Assembly: GCA_022826805.1 (NCBI GenBank)
Contig: JAJDUH010000061.1
Location: 1 to 37,341, forward strand
From: Candidatus Poribacteria bacterium
GTDB lineage: Bacteria; Poribacteria; WGA-4E; WGA-3G
Length of the DNA stretch: 37,341 nt
Reading direction: 5' to 3'
Positions 15,413 to 23,898 of the stretch are shown here, one piece after another; position 1 is the first letter of the stretch; each line of letters starts with the position of its first letter. The position numbers and the translations under genes are program-made. Under the pieces are notes generated by a model. It searched no databases and was not told where the DNA came from. It was given only the letters and a program-made list of their open reading frames with translations.

Positions 15413-18154
15413 TTAGGTTTCTGCATTATAGGTATTTTTGAGTGCCTCCCATTCCACTTTTGCATCATTCTTCTTGGTACGGGAAGCCCGCAGACTTTGC
15501 CGAATAGCAGGCGACACGGAATGCCAGTTTTTCTGAAAAATGCTATAGTTGTTAGTTTTCTTATCTGTGGAAATCAGATGATAGAAGTGTTCTGCCAAAA
15601 AAGGCACCACTGGTGCGAAGCGTTGAAGGAGTGCTGTGCTGATTTGTACGAGTGTATCTTGTGCTGCGTCGAGGGTTGTAGCATCGCGAGATTCTATCAA
15701 GCGCACGTAAAACTTAATATCTCGCTCACAGAAATTGATTAACTTTTTCCACATTTCGTGAAAATGTCCATTTTGGCAAGCTTGCTCTACCTCCTGCAAA
15801 AATTGGGCGGTGACGGTTATTGCAAGTGAATCGATAGTAAGATCCTGGTCGATAGTTGCTTGGTTTATCCTATCCCTATCCGGTGTTTTGAAGTTGGTGT
15901 CATCTGGATCAACTTTCCGATTACTACCAGTAGTGTTGGATTGATCGTCTGCGTCCGTTTTTATGGTATCAGATTGTCGGTCAATTTTGTCCTTACCTTG
16001 ATTTTCGGTATCGGTTTGGACGTTGTGCACTTCGTTAACGGGAAATTCGTGGAAGCGTACACTGATGCGTTCTAATAGCATGTGTAGTTGCTGATATTCG
16101 ATTAAATAGCTTTCTGCGATTTTTTCAAGTCGTTGCTGGCTAATCTGTTGTGTCCCTAAATTGGGTGATATAGCGACGAGGCGCGATACGTCCGCAGGAT
16201 ATTTGTTCAGGAGAATCTCTTCAATCTCAATTTTGCTGCCAATTTTTGGCATTACATTAAGTTTTAGTTGCTTGAAAGGTTGACTTTCTTTGATTGGGCG
16301 GCTTCTGGTGAGGGCGGCGGAGATAACACTAATTTCGGCTAACCAATTTATCCACTTAGAATCGCTGGGACTGGGTTGTGGAACAAACATAACACTGGTC
16401 GAACCACCGAGTGCTTTCTTGAAATCGGAGTTGTCGATAATTTGAAGTAAGTTGGCAAAGTGGCCATCAATGAGAGTCGCTTCTTTGCGGAATTCGTTTG
16501 AATCGCAGTTTGAACAATGTGTATCTGTAGGTAAAAGTTCCTCAACGCTTAATCGAAACCAGGATTCGAACCCGCGCTGAATGGAATTTCGAATGGCACT
16601 GAGTGTGTTTTTATCGGTAAGAGGTTCGTCACACTGATCACAGAGAAGGATTGGTAGCGGCATCCCCCATTGGCGTTGTGCAGAAACTTGCAAATCTCTG
16701 AAATTCAGAACAGCATTTCGGACATCGGTAATATTTTTATGCTCGGTATCTCCATAATTATCCCAATGATCTTGAGCGTTGAGCGACTGAACAGTTGCAT
16801 GATTGTTGGAGATGGAAAATACCCATTTTGAACACGGGCGAAAAACTGATAATTCCTTGCAACGGAGGCAATGAGGTTCGTGCCTTTCTTCGTTGTACAT
16901 CTTCAAGAGATATCCGAACTTTTCCAATTGAGGAACAATGAACATTTCTGCATCAAATAGATATAAACCACACAATTGACCGGCTTCTTCTGTTAACCTG
17001 CCAGTTTCGTCGAAAATCGGTGTGAAAGCTATGTTTAATTCCTGTGCGATATCGTAGCTAAGTTGATCGTGTGCTGGGTTTAGAGGCAGAACACCGGATT
17101 TTAAAAGTGCTGTTGATTGTGAGTTAGGGAAGTTTTTGGCGAAAGATTTGGGGATCGGCGTGATCTTTAACTCTTTCGATGGAAAGAGTGGGTGCGCTAC
17201 GGTGTACTGTGTGAGTTCGGTCGCTTTGAGTTCTTTAATACGTTTAGGTCTCCTCTGTCCTTTGGCAAGACTCCGACCAAAATCTTTCAGTTGCGGTTCC
17301 GAGAAAAGGAGAACATCACCGGCGAATTGGGTGAGCCAATAAGTAGTATTCTCATTAATACCGAGTTCAGTAGTACCTGCTATTTCCCTAAGGTGTGGCA
17401 GTTGTACAACGAAGAAGACATTCGTGCCAAATTCCTCTAACCCGACATTGAAAGGAAACTTTACGTAGCCGTTCAATGTCTGTGTTGGCATCTGTATGAG
17501 GTTTGTTTCGTTAAGCGGAGTTGTGCATTTAGGACACCATGGGCTGAGTTGAGGAAGGTCGTGGAGGTAGTCAGAATCTCGTAATCGGCTAATGAGAGCA
17601 ATAAGTCTTGCCTCTTGTCGCGATTCAAGGGTCTTCTGTGAAGTATCCCAGTCAGCGAAGATACCGAGTTGATGAAATTTTTGTTTCTGGACTTCTAATT
17701 CCTGTTTGTGGCGTGCCCGACAACGTTTCCGAAGGACGGATAGTTTGATTGGAGATTTAGATTTTGCTGCTGCGATGACCTGTTCTTCAATCCATAGCGG
17801 ATAGGTTTCCCACGCGGGGACGTATGTGACTTGATGTCCGTGCATTAGCTCAGCTTTGAGGAAGATGTCCTGACAAATCTTTCTACAAAGCGTGTCAAGA
17901 GTCAGTAGGTGGACGGGTGTAGGCATCTCGCGAAGGACATAAGTTTGGGCTTCAGAGGTGTGATGTGTTTGCCTCGTCTTCGCACTTGATGTGTTCGTTT
18001 TTTTGTTCACTGTAGCGCAAATATTGGTATTTGCCCAGGTGTCTAAGATCGCTTTTTCTTGTATGCGATCAGTTAACTCGTGGATCTCTGATACCTTGGT
18101 TGCTTTACCTTGTTTACGTATCGCGCTTTTTGCGGAGGAATTTCCTTTTTTCAT
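15413..18154 (-). CDS. Degenerate isoleucyl-tRNA-synthetase paralogue (catalytic motifs lost)
   Basis: This 913-residue uninterrupted frame aligns by eye with IleRS along its length. Retained landmarks: YVLREMPTP (72-80), YVPAWETYPLWIE (111-123), FHQLGIFADWD (160-170), the zinc knuckle WCPKC (206-210) with HCLRC (428-432), VSAQRQWGMPLPI (490-502), CDQC (505-508) with HCSNC (546-550), and an anticodon-domain-like region (about 775-860, NGHFHEMWKKLINFCERDIKFY). Lost: HIGH becomes Thr85-Leu-Asp-Thr88, KMSKS becomes Val634-Met-Pro-Lys-Ile638, and the DVWFDSG, GSDQHRGWF and Thr-rich editing motifs are unrecognisable. A disordered Asp/Thr/Asn/Gln-rich insert (about 708-770) separates the core from the anticodon domain, and the usual C-terminal tail is absent. 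It occupies the normal ileS position before lspA. It cannot plausibly aminoacylate; a tRNA- or protein-binding role is inferred. Confidence 0.8.
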   Translation of the reverse strand: MKKGNSSAKSAIRKQGKATKVSEIHELTDRIQEKAILDTWANTNICATVNKKTNTSSAKTRQTHHTSEAQTYVLREMPTPVHLLTLDTLCRKICQDIFLKAELMHGHQVTYVPAWETYPLWIEEQVIAAAKSKSPIKLSVLRKRCRARHKQELEVQKQKFHQLGIFADWDTSQKTLESRQEARLIALISRLRDSDYLHDLPQLSPWCPKCTTPLNETNLIQMPTQTLNGYVKFPFNVGLEEFGTNVFFVVQLPHLREIAGTTELGINENTTYWLTQFAGDVLLFSEPQLKDFGRSLAKGQRRPKRIKELKATELTQYTVAHPLFPSKELKITPIPKSFAKNFPNSQSTALLKSGVLPLNPAHDQLSYDIAQELNIAFTPIFDETGRLTEEAGQLCGLYLFDAEMFIVPQLEKFGYLLKMYNEERHEPHCLRCKELSVFRPCSKWVFSISNNHATVQSLNAQDHWDNYGDTEHKNITDVRNAVLNFRDLQVSAQRQWGMPLPILLCDQCDEPLTDKNTLSAIRNSIQRGFESWFRLSVEELLPTDTHCSNCDSNEFRKEATLIDGHFANLLQIIDNSDFKKALGGSTSVMFVPQPSPSDSKWINWLAEISVISAALTRSRPIKESQPFKQLKLNVMPKIGSKIEIEEILLNKYPADVSRLVAISPNLGTQQISQQRLEKIAESYLIEYQQLHMLLERISVRFHEFPVNEVHNVQTDTENQGKDKIDRQSDTIKTDADDQSNTTGSNRKVDPDDTNFKTPDRDRINQATIDQDLTIDSLAITVTAQFLQEVEQACQNGHFHEMWKKLINFCERDIKFYVRLIESRDATTLDAAQDTLVQISTALLQRFAPVVPFLAEHFYHLISTDKKTNNYSIFQKNWHSVSPAIRQSLRASRTKKNDAKVEWEALKNTYNAET

Positions 18155-18279
18155 ATTTTTCCTACTGTTGCCTTTGAAGCACTTACCGTTTTAGCGAACG
18201 GGTTTCGGGTGAGATTCCGCTTTATTTCTGCGAGTTACCTTTCAGTTTTTATTCCATCAAGCGAACTGCGACATCCATC

Positions 18280-18546
18280 TTATGGCAGGAGCACCCGATT
18301 CAGGATCATTAACAGGAGAATCAGTATAAAAGGCGAAATATCGATACCGAGGTTCCGGGACATTGGTCCAAGTGCTCTACGGATCGGGCTCAAAGCTGGC
18401 TCCACGATGCGACTTGTCATCCAGTAGATTTGCCTGATGACTGAGTTTTGCGTGCCAAAAACGAACCAGGAAAGAATGGCATTTGCTATAATAATGAACA
18501 TATAAATTTCAATCAGTTGACTGAGAATCCAAGCCAGTAGATCCAT
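18280..18546 (-). CDS. YggT-family membrane protein
   Basis: This 88-residue integral membrane protein has two hydrophobic segments (about 3-25, ILSQLIEIYMFIIIANAIL, and 65-88, DISPFILILLLMILNRVLL). A family-typical loop follows the first segment, with SWF, RIVEPALSPIRRALG and LGIDISPF. YggT proteins are usually encoded between proC and divIVA/ileS and have been linked to osmotic tolerance and the cell envelope. The start at the ATG at 18546 (MDLLAWILSQ) is chosen because an upstream ATG adds a basic, non-family extension inside proC. It lies 28 bp after proC and 125 bp before the IleRS-like gene. Confidence 0.88.
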   Translation of the reverse strand: MDLLAWILSQLIEIYMFIIIANAILSWFVFGTQNSVIRQIYWMTSRIVEPALSPIRRALGPMSRNLGIDISPFILILLLMILNRVLLP

Positions 18547-18574
18547 AATTTTTTTATCCTGTCGTCTTCTAAGC

Positions 18575-19387
18575 TTATGTATTCCCAAGCTCTTTCGCAC
18601 GTTCGGTTGCAGCGAGAATGGCTTCGGTAAGCGTTGCCCTCAAGCCTCTTTTTTCCAGCGCGTGAAGTCCGGCAGCGGTTGTGCCACCTGGTGTTGTGAC
18701 CCGATTCTTCAGCATTGCGGGATGTTCCTGCGTTTCAGCTAACATTGTTGCTGCGCCTAATACAGTATGTGTTGCGAGTTTTTGGGCATCTGTTCGGGCT
18801 AAGCCGACGTGGACGCCGGCATCAGCTAATGCTTCAATAAAGAGTGCGACATAGGCGGGGCCACTGCCACTCACCCCCGTGACGGCGTCAAGGTGGTGTT
18901 CGTCCATCACTAAGGAGGTGCCGCAGGCGTTGAAAATTTTCTGTGCTGTTATGAGATGTGTGTTGTTCGCTGCGCTGCCTGTCGTTAACACCGAGATTGC
19001 TCTTCCTACCGAAGCCGCGATATTCGGCATCACCCGAACAACAGCCGGTGGGGCATCAAAATAGGATTCAAGGGTTGTTGTTGTCACGCCGGCGGCGATG
19101 CTAATGAGTGATTGTGATGTTGATAAATTGCGCGCAATCTGTGGCAGAACGTGTGGAATGGCGGGGGGTGTGACTGCACAGAGAATCACGTCAGTCTTTT
19201 CTACCAAGGTGGCAATATCTCCGGCGTCGTTGATGCCTTTTTCATCGCACAGCTGCTTCACGAGGCTGATCTCCAGATCTGTAACCCAAATTTGCCGGGC
19301 AGGAAATACTGTGTCAGCAACGCTTCGGACGATGATACCGCCCATTTTTCCAATGCCTATTACACCTAATCGAAGGTTTTCTGCCAC
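18575..19387 (-). CDS. proC: Pyrroline-5-carboxylate reductase
   Basis: ProC catalyses the last step of proline synthesis (NAD(P)H-dependent reduction of pyrroline-5-carboxylate). The 270-residue product has the Rossmann motif LGVIGIGKMGGIIV and then VILCAVTPPAIPHVL, PAVVRVMPNIAASVG, and the signature GVSGSGPAYVALFIEALADAGVHVGL with TPGGTTAAGL. The start is GTG (19387-19385), with GAGGAG seven bases upstream. It lies 63 bp after yggS. Confidence 0.94.
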   Translation of the reverse strand: MAENLRLGVIGIGKMGGIIVRSVADTVFPARQIWVTDLEISLVKQLCDEKGINDAGDIATLVEKTDVILCAVTPPAIPHVLPQIARNLSTSQSLISIAAGVTTTTLESYFDAPPAVVRVMPNIAASVGRAISVLTTGSAANNTHLITAQKIFNACGTSLVMDEHHLDAVTGVSGSGPAYVALFIEALADAGVHVGLARTDAQKLATHTVLGAATMLAETQEHPAMLKNRVTTPGGTTAAGLHALEKRGLRATLTEAILAATERAKELGNT

Positions 19388-19450
19388 TTTTTTCTCCTCA
19401 AGAGATTTCCTATGTCTGCTGATATATACTTAAAACCGCAAGTTTGGAGT

Positions 19451-20176
19451 TTACGCTGAAGGATCGAAGATTGCCCTACCGATTCTAACAAGATTCGCCC
19501 CCTCTTCAATGGCAACCTCAAAGTCGTTTGTCATCCCCATTGAGAGGTACTGCATGGTAACTCCGGGGAATTTCTGTGCTTCTATTTTTTCAGCAAGCAA
19601 TCTGAGCAAAGCAAATGCGGGACGATTTGCGTCTGGTGAGGCACTTAATTGCCCCATTGTCATCAACCCAACAATGTGTGCTGTCGGATATGCTTGAGCG
19701 TTTTCCATGAAGCCAAGTAAATCGTCCGCATCTAAGCCGTACTTACTTGCCTCGCGAGTTGTGTTTACTTGGATTAAAATATCCGTCTGTTGTGTCCGCG
19801 CTTCAGAGCGGCGTGCTATTTCTGCTAAAAGCCGTAAACTGTCCACTGAATGAATCAGCGAAAACATGTCTAATGCCGTTTTGACTTTGTTTCTTTGCAA
19901 GTGTCCAATAAGATGCCACTGGCATGTTTTATCGGTTCGCACAGCAGCTGTGGCATCAACAGATGAGTTTACTGCAGCGTATTTCTGTTGAGCTTCCTGT
20001 ACTCGGTTTTCACCAATGTCCGTAACACCTGTAGCAAGCACTGTCCGCATCTCTGAGACTGAACGTCCTTTTGTAACGGCAACGAGTCCTATTAAATCCG
20101 CTGTGCGGTTACTTCGTGCCGCGGCATTTGCGATGCGTTGGTTGATACTGGCAAGGTTGTCAGCGATCGGATTCAA
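19451..20176 (-). CDS. YggS-family PLP homeostasis protein
   Basis: This 241-residue TIM-barrel protein binds pyridoxal phosphate. Lys36 in LVAVTKGRSV is the expected PLP lysine. Other landmarks are DIGENRVQEAQQKY, WHLIGHLQRNKVK, ILIQVNTTREASKYGL, GLMTMG and YLSMGMTNDFEVAIEEGANLVRIG with the phosphate-binding end. Family members (PLPBP) buffer PLP and affect amino- and keto-acid balance; no enzymatic reaction is established. The start is TTG (20176-20174), preceded by GAGGG. It is the first gene of the 20.2-10.9 kb cluster. Confidence 0.92.
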   Translation of the reverse strand: MNPIADNLASINQRIANAAARSNRTADLIGLVAVTKGRSVSEMRTVLATGVTDIGENRVQEAQQKYAAVNSSVDATAAVRTDKTCQWHLIGHLQRNKVKTALDMFSLIHSVDSLRLLAEIARRSEARTQQTDILIQVNTTREASKYGLDADDLLGFMENAQAYPTAHIVGLMTMGQLSASPDANRPAFALLRLLAEKIEAQKFPGVTMQYLSMGMTNDFEVAIEEGANLVRIGRAIFDPSA

Positions 20177-20241
20177 TTGGTATATCCCTCGCGTGATGCT
20201 ATCGGTCGCGATTCCAGAGTCGATTCGATTAAAGGGATGAA

Positions 20242-20550
20242 TCAGGCTGCGGGATTGTCTGTCAATTGCGTATCGGAATTATCTTCTGGATGCGTGTGTT
20301 CATCTAACGGTTTATTTGTGTAAAAGAGTATACCTATAACTGCAACTAAAATAGCTATGCCAACAATACCGACCCCTACCGCTATCGTGTGTGTTGCCTC
20401 CGTATAAACCTGTGTGACTTGGACCGCGCTCACATTTTCGGACAAGACCGCTTGATATTTGCGAGGGTAATAACCTCCCTGTATAACAAAAACGAACCCG
20501 ATGATACCTATAACGATTGATAACACCGTAAAGAGGGCGCGCATTTTCAC
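20242..20550 (-). CDS. Small unknown membrane protein
   Basis: This 102-residue protein has two transmembrane segments, about 5-25 (LFTVLSIVIGIIGFVFVIQGG) and 55-76 (TIAVGVGIVGIAILVAVIGIL). About 30 residues lie between them, and the hydrophilic acidic C-terminal tail contains HTHPED. I do not recognise a family; the architecture suggests a small envelope protein. It precedes yggS by 65 bp on the same strand and could be the first gene of that cluster. Confidence 0.6.
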   Translation of the reverse strand: MKMRALFTVLSIVIGIIGFVFVIQGGYYPRKYQAVLSENVSAVQVTQVYTEATHTIAVGVGIVGIAILVAVIGILFYTNKPLDEHTHPEDNSDTQLTDNPAA

Positions 20551-20631
20551 TTTCCTTTGGTATATACCAAATTGCTGTCGAACAAAAATTTTACGAGGTT
20601 ATTGTGTCTAACACGTTAGCGTATATAATAG

Positions 20632-20658
20632 AAAAAATAACGCTCTGAATCGGCGTTA
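20632..20658 (-). terminator. Rho-independent terminator after pgeF
   Basis: On the minus strand TAACGC (20658-20653) pairs with GCGTTA (20643-20638) around a 9-nt loop and is followed directly by six T residues (20637-20632). It lies about 140 bp downstream of the pgeF stop and would end the tatA-to-pgeF transcript. Confidence 0.75.
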
Positions 20659-20795
20659 AGTTACGTCTACAGGCGGTACTGGAACGCTTTCCCTCCGAGC
20701 CGTAGTATCTTTATGTGTATATTAATGATACTATATTTTTACACAGAATGCAAATTTTTCGTTGGTGCTGAGGATGGGCTAATATTGAGTGGTTT

Positions 20796-21551
20796 CTAGT
20801 TTTTTGTGTTGAGTTGGATGAATGAGAGCATCCTGCCTGTTCGTCCCAATTCCGCTCGGTGTGAATAAAAAATATCTGTGCGACAGGCAGTGCAGAATGG
20901 AGATACCGAAATTGAGGCTGCTGGTAATCCTATTTCCATCAACTGATTGACGTTTGCAGTTTGTAGGCTCAGCTTTGTGCCGCTATGGATGTTGCTGCCG
21001 AAATGTTCCGTAAATTGATTAATCAATTCTGTGCTAACGGTGTAGCAACATTTTTGGATAGAGGGTCCCAAATGAACTTGGCAATTCATGGCAAGCGTGC
21101 CGAAACGATTTTGCATTCGCGCTAACGTATTTACGGCAATGCGTGTAAGGGTCCCACGCCACCCCGCATGCGCGATACCGATTGCGGGCGTTACAACGTC
21201 TAAGATGAAAATAGGGACACAATCCGCTGTAAATATACCTAAAGGAACCCTATGCCGGGCGGAGACGAGCGCATCCGCTTCCGGATGTTGTTTGAGTGCT
21301 GTGCTCGTTGTACAGTCGGCATCAATGACGCGATCGCTGTGGATTTGCTGGCAATAGTACATATCTGTTAATCCACTTTGTTTAAAGAAAATTTCTCTGT
21401 TGGTCGCAACTGCGTCTGCATCATCACCGACATGTTCAGCAAGATTTAAGAATGTGTATGGGGCGCGACTGACCCCTCCGTGGCGGGTGGTGATACCGGC
21501 AGTGACGATGCCGGTTGCTTCAAGCTCTTGAATCGCATGATATGTCTTCAT
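20796..21551 (-). CDS. pgeF: Multicopper-oxidase-like PgeF/YfiH family protein
   Basis: This 251-residue protein belongs to the YfiH/DUF152 family, whose E. coli member removes mis-incorporated residues from peptidoglycan precursors; related proteins act as purine nucleoside phosphorylases. The metal-site pattern is intact: QQIHSDRV (His71), GIFTADCVPIFI (Cys111) and IAHAGWRGT (His128), followed by LGPSIQKCCYTVS. The C-terminal FYSHRAELGRTGRMLSFIQL is typical. The start overlaps the stop of the cupin gene (ATGA), so the two are coupled. Confidence 0.9.
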   Translation of the reverse strand: MKTYHAIQELEATGIVTAGITTRHGGVSRAPYTFLNLAEHVGDDADAVATNREIFFKQSGLTDMYYCQQIHSDRVIDADCTTSTALKQHPEADALVSARHRVPLGIFTADCVPIFILDVVTPAIGIAHAGWRGTLTRIAVNTLARMQNRFGTLAMNCQVHLGPSIQKCCYTVSTELINQFTEHFGSNIHSGTKLSLQTANVNQLMEIGLPAASISVSPFCTACRTDIFYSHRAELGRTGRMLSFIQLNTKN

Positions 21552-21874
21552 TGTTTGTAGTCTTCTCGTGGTGGACTGAAAATGTCGAGGGCAATGGCTG
21601 GTTTGTCGAAGGCTCTTGCGCTGTGTTTGACGTTGGAAGGGATAAGATAAGCATCGCCTTTTTTGAGTATCCGCGTGTCTCCGTTGATTGTTAATTCAAA
21701 CGTTCCTTCCAAGACCATTCCCATCTGCTCGTGGGGGTGGCTGTGCTCTGCGACGACACTATTCGGTTCCAGATCGACAAAGGACATCATTATTTTTTCG
21801 CCGTGAAGCGTCCGAATCTTGGCACTGTCAAAAATCTTTTTCTGTGGTTGTTCATCTATTACAAAAAAGGGCAT
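21548..21874 (-). CDS. Small single-domain cupin protein
   Basis: This 108-residue cupin has motif 1 AEHSHPHEQMGMVLEGTFEL (metal ligands among His44, His46 and His48) and motif 2 LKKGDAYLIPSNVKHSARAF (His84). Such proteins may be metal-dependent enzymes or sensors; the substrate cannot be inferred. Shine-Dalgarno AGGAG lies upstream. It is sandwiched between the methyltransferase gene (20 bp upstream) and pgeF (4-bp overlap). Confidence 0.82.
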   Translation of the reverse strand: MPFFVIDEQPQKKIFDSAKIRTLHGEKIMMSFVDLEPNSVVAEHSHPHEQMGMVLEGTFELTINGDTRILKKGDAYLIPSNVKHSARAFDKPAIALDIFSPPREDYKQ

Positions 21875-21894
21875 CGTTTGTAAGTTTCTCCTGT

Positions 21895-23046
21895 TTATGG
21901 TGAATTATCAAAAGTTGGAAGCATCGCATGATGTTTACCTAATAGCAATTTGAAATATCTATCAATTTCCGTTTTTGCCTGTTCCTTCTCTATCGGATTT
22001 ATCTGAAAAGGCTTTTCCAGAAAAGGGTGGTGCCTAACGGTATCGCTGATGAAATAATGTTTATACTGCCTGAAAAGTTTATCGTCTATAGGAACATCGC
22101 AGTTACCAAAATAGAACGGAAGTCGATAGAGGTTTCTTTTGAAAACATCTACATAGGCATAATAACTCAGTTTTCTTTTATCAACTACAATAGTGTTATT
22201 GCTGTAGTTTTTGACAAAAGTCCGATTCCTTTTTAACGCGTTAATATCTCTCATTGTCCAGAAAAATAGGGAATCGTCAGGAATCGGTTGATGCCTCTTG
22301 CTGGGATATTTGCTAATATAATTTGTGATGTAATCAAAATCGCTGAGACAAAAACAGCCGCCTCCGTGTACATCGAAACGGAAGGAGCGAATAAAATCGT
22401 ATTCCATTCCTCTCTGATCTCGTCGGTAAAAGGCAATAACGATTGGGAAGGGGGTCAGTTTTGCGGATTCTCTGAATGTTGAACTACTGATGAGTTGCCC
22501 GGCTACCAATTTATAATTGGCAGCGAATCCTTTTAGCGACTTGAAATTAGTCGGCTTAATTAAGTATGAAAGCGGGTGTAAAACACAAACCAGATCAGCT
22601 TGGAGTTTGTCGTAGGAGCGAAGAAACGATATTCCGAGATCTCGACTTGTAAGATCTTCGTCAATATCATACAACTCAGACTTTATTTTTCGACGGATTA
22701 GAGAGGTTTTGTCGTTATAAGGTGGGTTGCCAACGACTATCAATTTAGACTGTGGTGAGATGCCAAATTTCCCTCTTGAAACGTTATGTAAAGCATTTCC
22801 TTGAAAGAACTGCGTGTTGTCGTTATTCCTTTTGGCGATAGAGATTGCAGTTCCGTCTATATCATAACCGATCGACTGCCGATGGTTTTTCAGAAAATCC
22901 CCGTACCCACACGCAGTATCAATGATAGTCGTCCGTGAATCGAGATGCGGATTTATCATCTGCCAAGCGAGATTCACAATTTCAGGGGGTGTATAGTAAC
23001 TTCCTAAATTCACCCGATCTTGAAATTGCAGATGTCTTTGACTCAT
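21895..23046 (-). CDS. Solitary adenine-specific DNA methyltransferase
   Basis: This 383-residue protein has the layout of gamma-class N6-adenine DNA methyltransferases. The N-terminus YYTPPEIVNLAWQMI matches the YTP-type opening of type IIG/I modification subunits. Motif I is DTACGYGDF (43-51), motif II contains GYDIDGTAI (60-67), and catalytic motif IV is NPPY (107-110). The region after 180 is less conserved and may include target recognition. No restriction endonuclease or specificity gene is adjacent; it sits between housekeeping genes, which suggests an orphan regulatory methyltransferase or a degraded system. Confidence 0.8.
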   Translation of the reverse strand: MSQRHLQFQDRVNLGSYYTPPEIVNLAWQMINPHLDSRTTIIDTACGYGDFLKNHRQSIGYDIDGTAISIAKRNNDNTQFFQGNALHNVSRGKFGISPQSKLIVVGNPPYNDKTSLIRRKIKSELYDIDEDLTSRDLGISFLRSYDKLQADLVCVLHPLSYLIKPTNFKSLKGFAANYKLVAGQLISSSTFRESAKLTPFPIVIAFYRRDQRGMEYDFIRSFRFDVHGGGCFCLSDFDYITNYISKYPSKRHQPIPDDSLFFWTMRDINALKRNRTFVKNYSNNTIVVDKRKLSYYAYVDVFKRNLYRLPFYFGNCDVPIDDKLFRQYKHYFISDTVRHHPFLEKPFQINPIEKEQAKTEIDRYFKLLLGKHHAMLPTFDNSP

Positions 23047-23124
23047 GTCTGATCCTTTGTGATGGAAAACCTCTCTAACTACCGATTGCGATTGTAAAAT
23101 TTACAGTGGAAGTGTATCTCTTTT

Positions 23125-23898
23125 TTATGGAAACGGGATGTCTGGTGTAGCAGGTTCGACGTAAAGTAACCGCTTGCAACTTGAGCAGTAAACCTGTTTC
23201 TGATACTTTTGCGCTTCTTTGAGGGTCTGCGGTTGAATAGCGATGCGGCAGCTGCTACAGATGCCGTTTTTACCTAATGCGACAAAACCGGTTTGCGCCC
23301 GTGCTGCGCCGGATTTACTTGTAAGTCGTGATTTCATCCACCGATGGTATTCGTCCCTGAGTGGCTTGTTAATTTTGGGAAGAAACGCCTTCCGCTCGTC
23401 CAGTTTTTCGGCACTTTCGGTTTCTAAACCATGTATTTCTTGTTGAAGTTGTTTGGTTTCAGTATCGGTTTTTTCCTTTTCCCGGTTTACCTCGCCTTCT
23501 AATTCTGCCAATTCTTCCTTCAGTCGATCACTCTCCTCCATAAGAACTAAGATAGTGTCTTCCGCTTCTTCGTCTTCCCTATCAAGAAATTCAATCTGTC
23601 GTTCTAAGGCACTATAGGCTTCATTTGATGTAACAATTCGTTGTTCGTTTCGATATTTTTCGCGTTGTACAGCGTTCATTTCGAGGTCGGCGTTTTTAGC
23701 GCGCTGCGCCTTCTCTGTCTCCGCGAGTTCCGCCGACTTCGCTGTCATATCTTTTTCAGATTGCACGACACCTGCATTTAGTTCGGCAATCTGGTGTGGG
23801 ATGGTTTGAAGTTTTTGATGGATTGATAAGAGTTCTAAGTCGCGTTCTTGCAATTGGTACAGCAAGGAGAGTTGTTGCTGCAGAGACTCGTTAGACAT
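23125..23898 (-). CDS. Coiled-coil zinc-ribbon protein (DUF164/CdsZ-like)
   Basis: This 257-residue protein is mostly a long antiparallel coiled coil (about 10-170, rich in Glu, Lys, Gln and Leu). It ends in a C4 zinc ribbon, Cys214-x2-Cys217 and Cys238-x2-Cys241 (GICSSCRIAI...YCSSCKRLLYVE). These features define the zf-RING_7/DUF164 family, whose members appear in many bacteria with unclear roles (nucleic-acid or secretion-related adaptors have been proposed). Its start codon overlaps the tatC stop by one base (TAATG), so it is translationally coupled to tatC. Confidence 0.85.
   Translation of the reverse strand: MSNESLQQQLSLLYQLQERDLELLSIHQKLQTIPHQIAELNAGVVQSEKDMTAKSAELAETEKAQRAKNADLEMNAVQREKYRNEQRIVTSNEAYSALERQIEFLDREDEEAEDTILVLMEESDRLKEELAELEGEVNREKEKTDTETKQLQQEIHGLETESAEKLDERKAFLPKINKPLRDEYHRWMKSRLTSKSGAARAQTGFVALGKNGICSSCRIAIQPQTLKEAQKYQKQVYCSSCKRLLYVEPATPDIPFP

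Noticed and set aside
15413..18154. Call as ordinary ileS
   Set aside because: Position and overall alignment fit, but HIGH, KMSKS and editing motifs are absent, so an active enzyme is not supported.
15413..18154. Call as a decaying pseudogene
   Set aside because: No stop or frameshift in 2.7 kb, zinc-knuckle cysteines are retained in full sets, and lspA follows after one base; decay would be expected to break these first.
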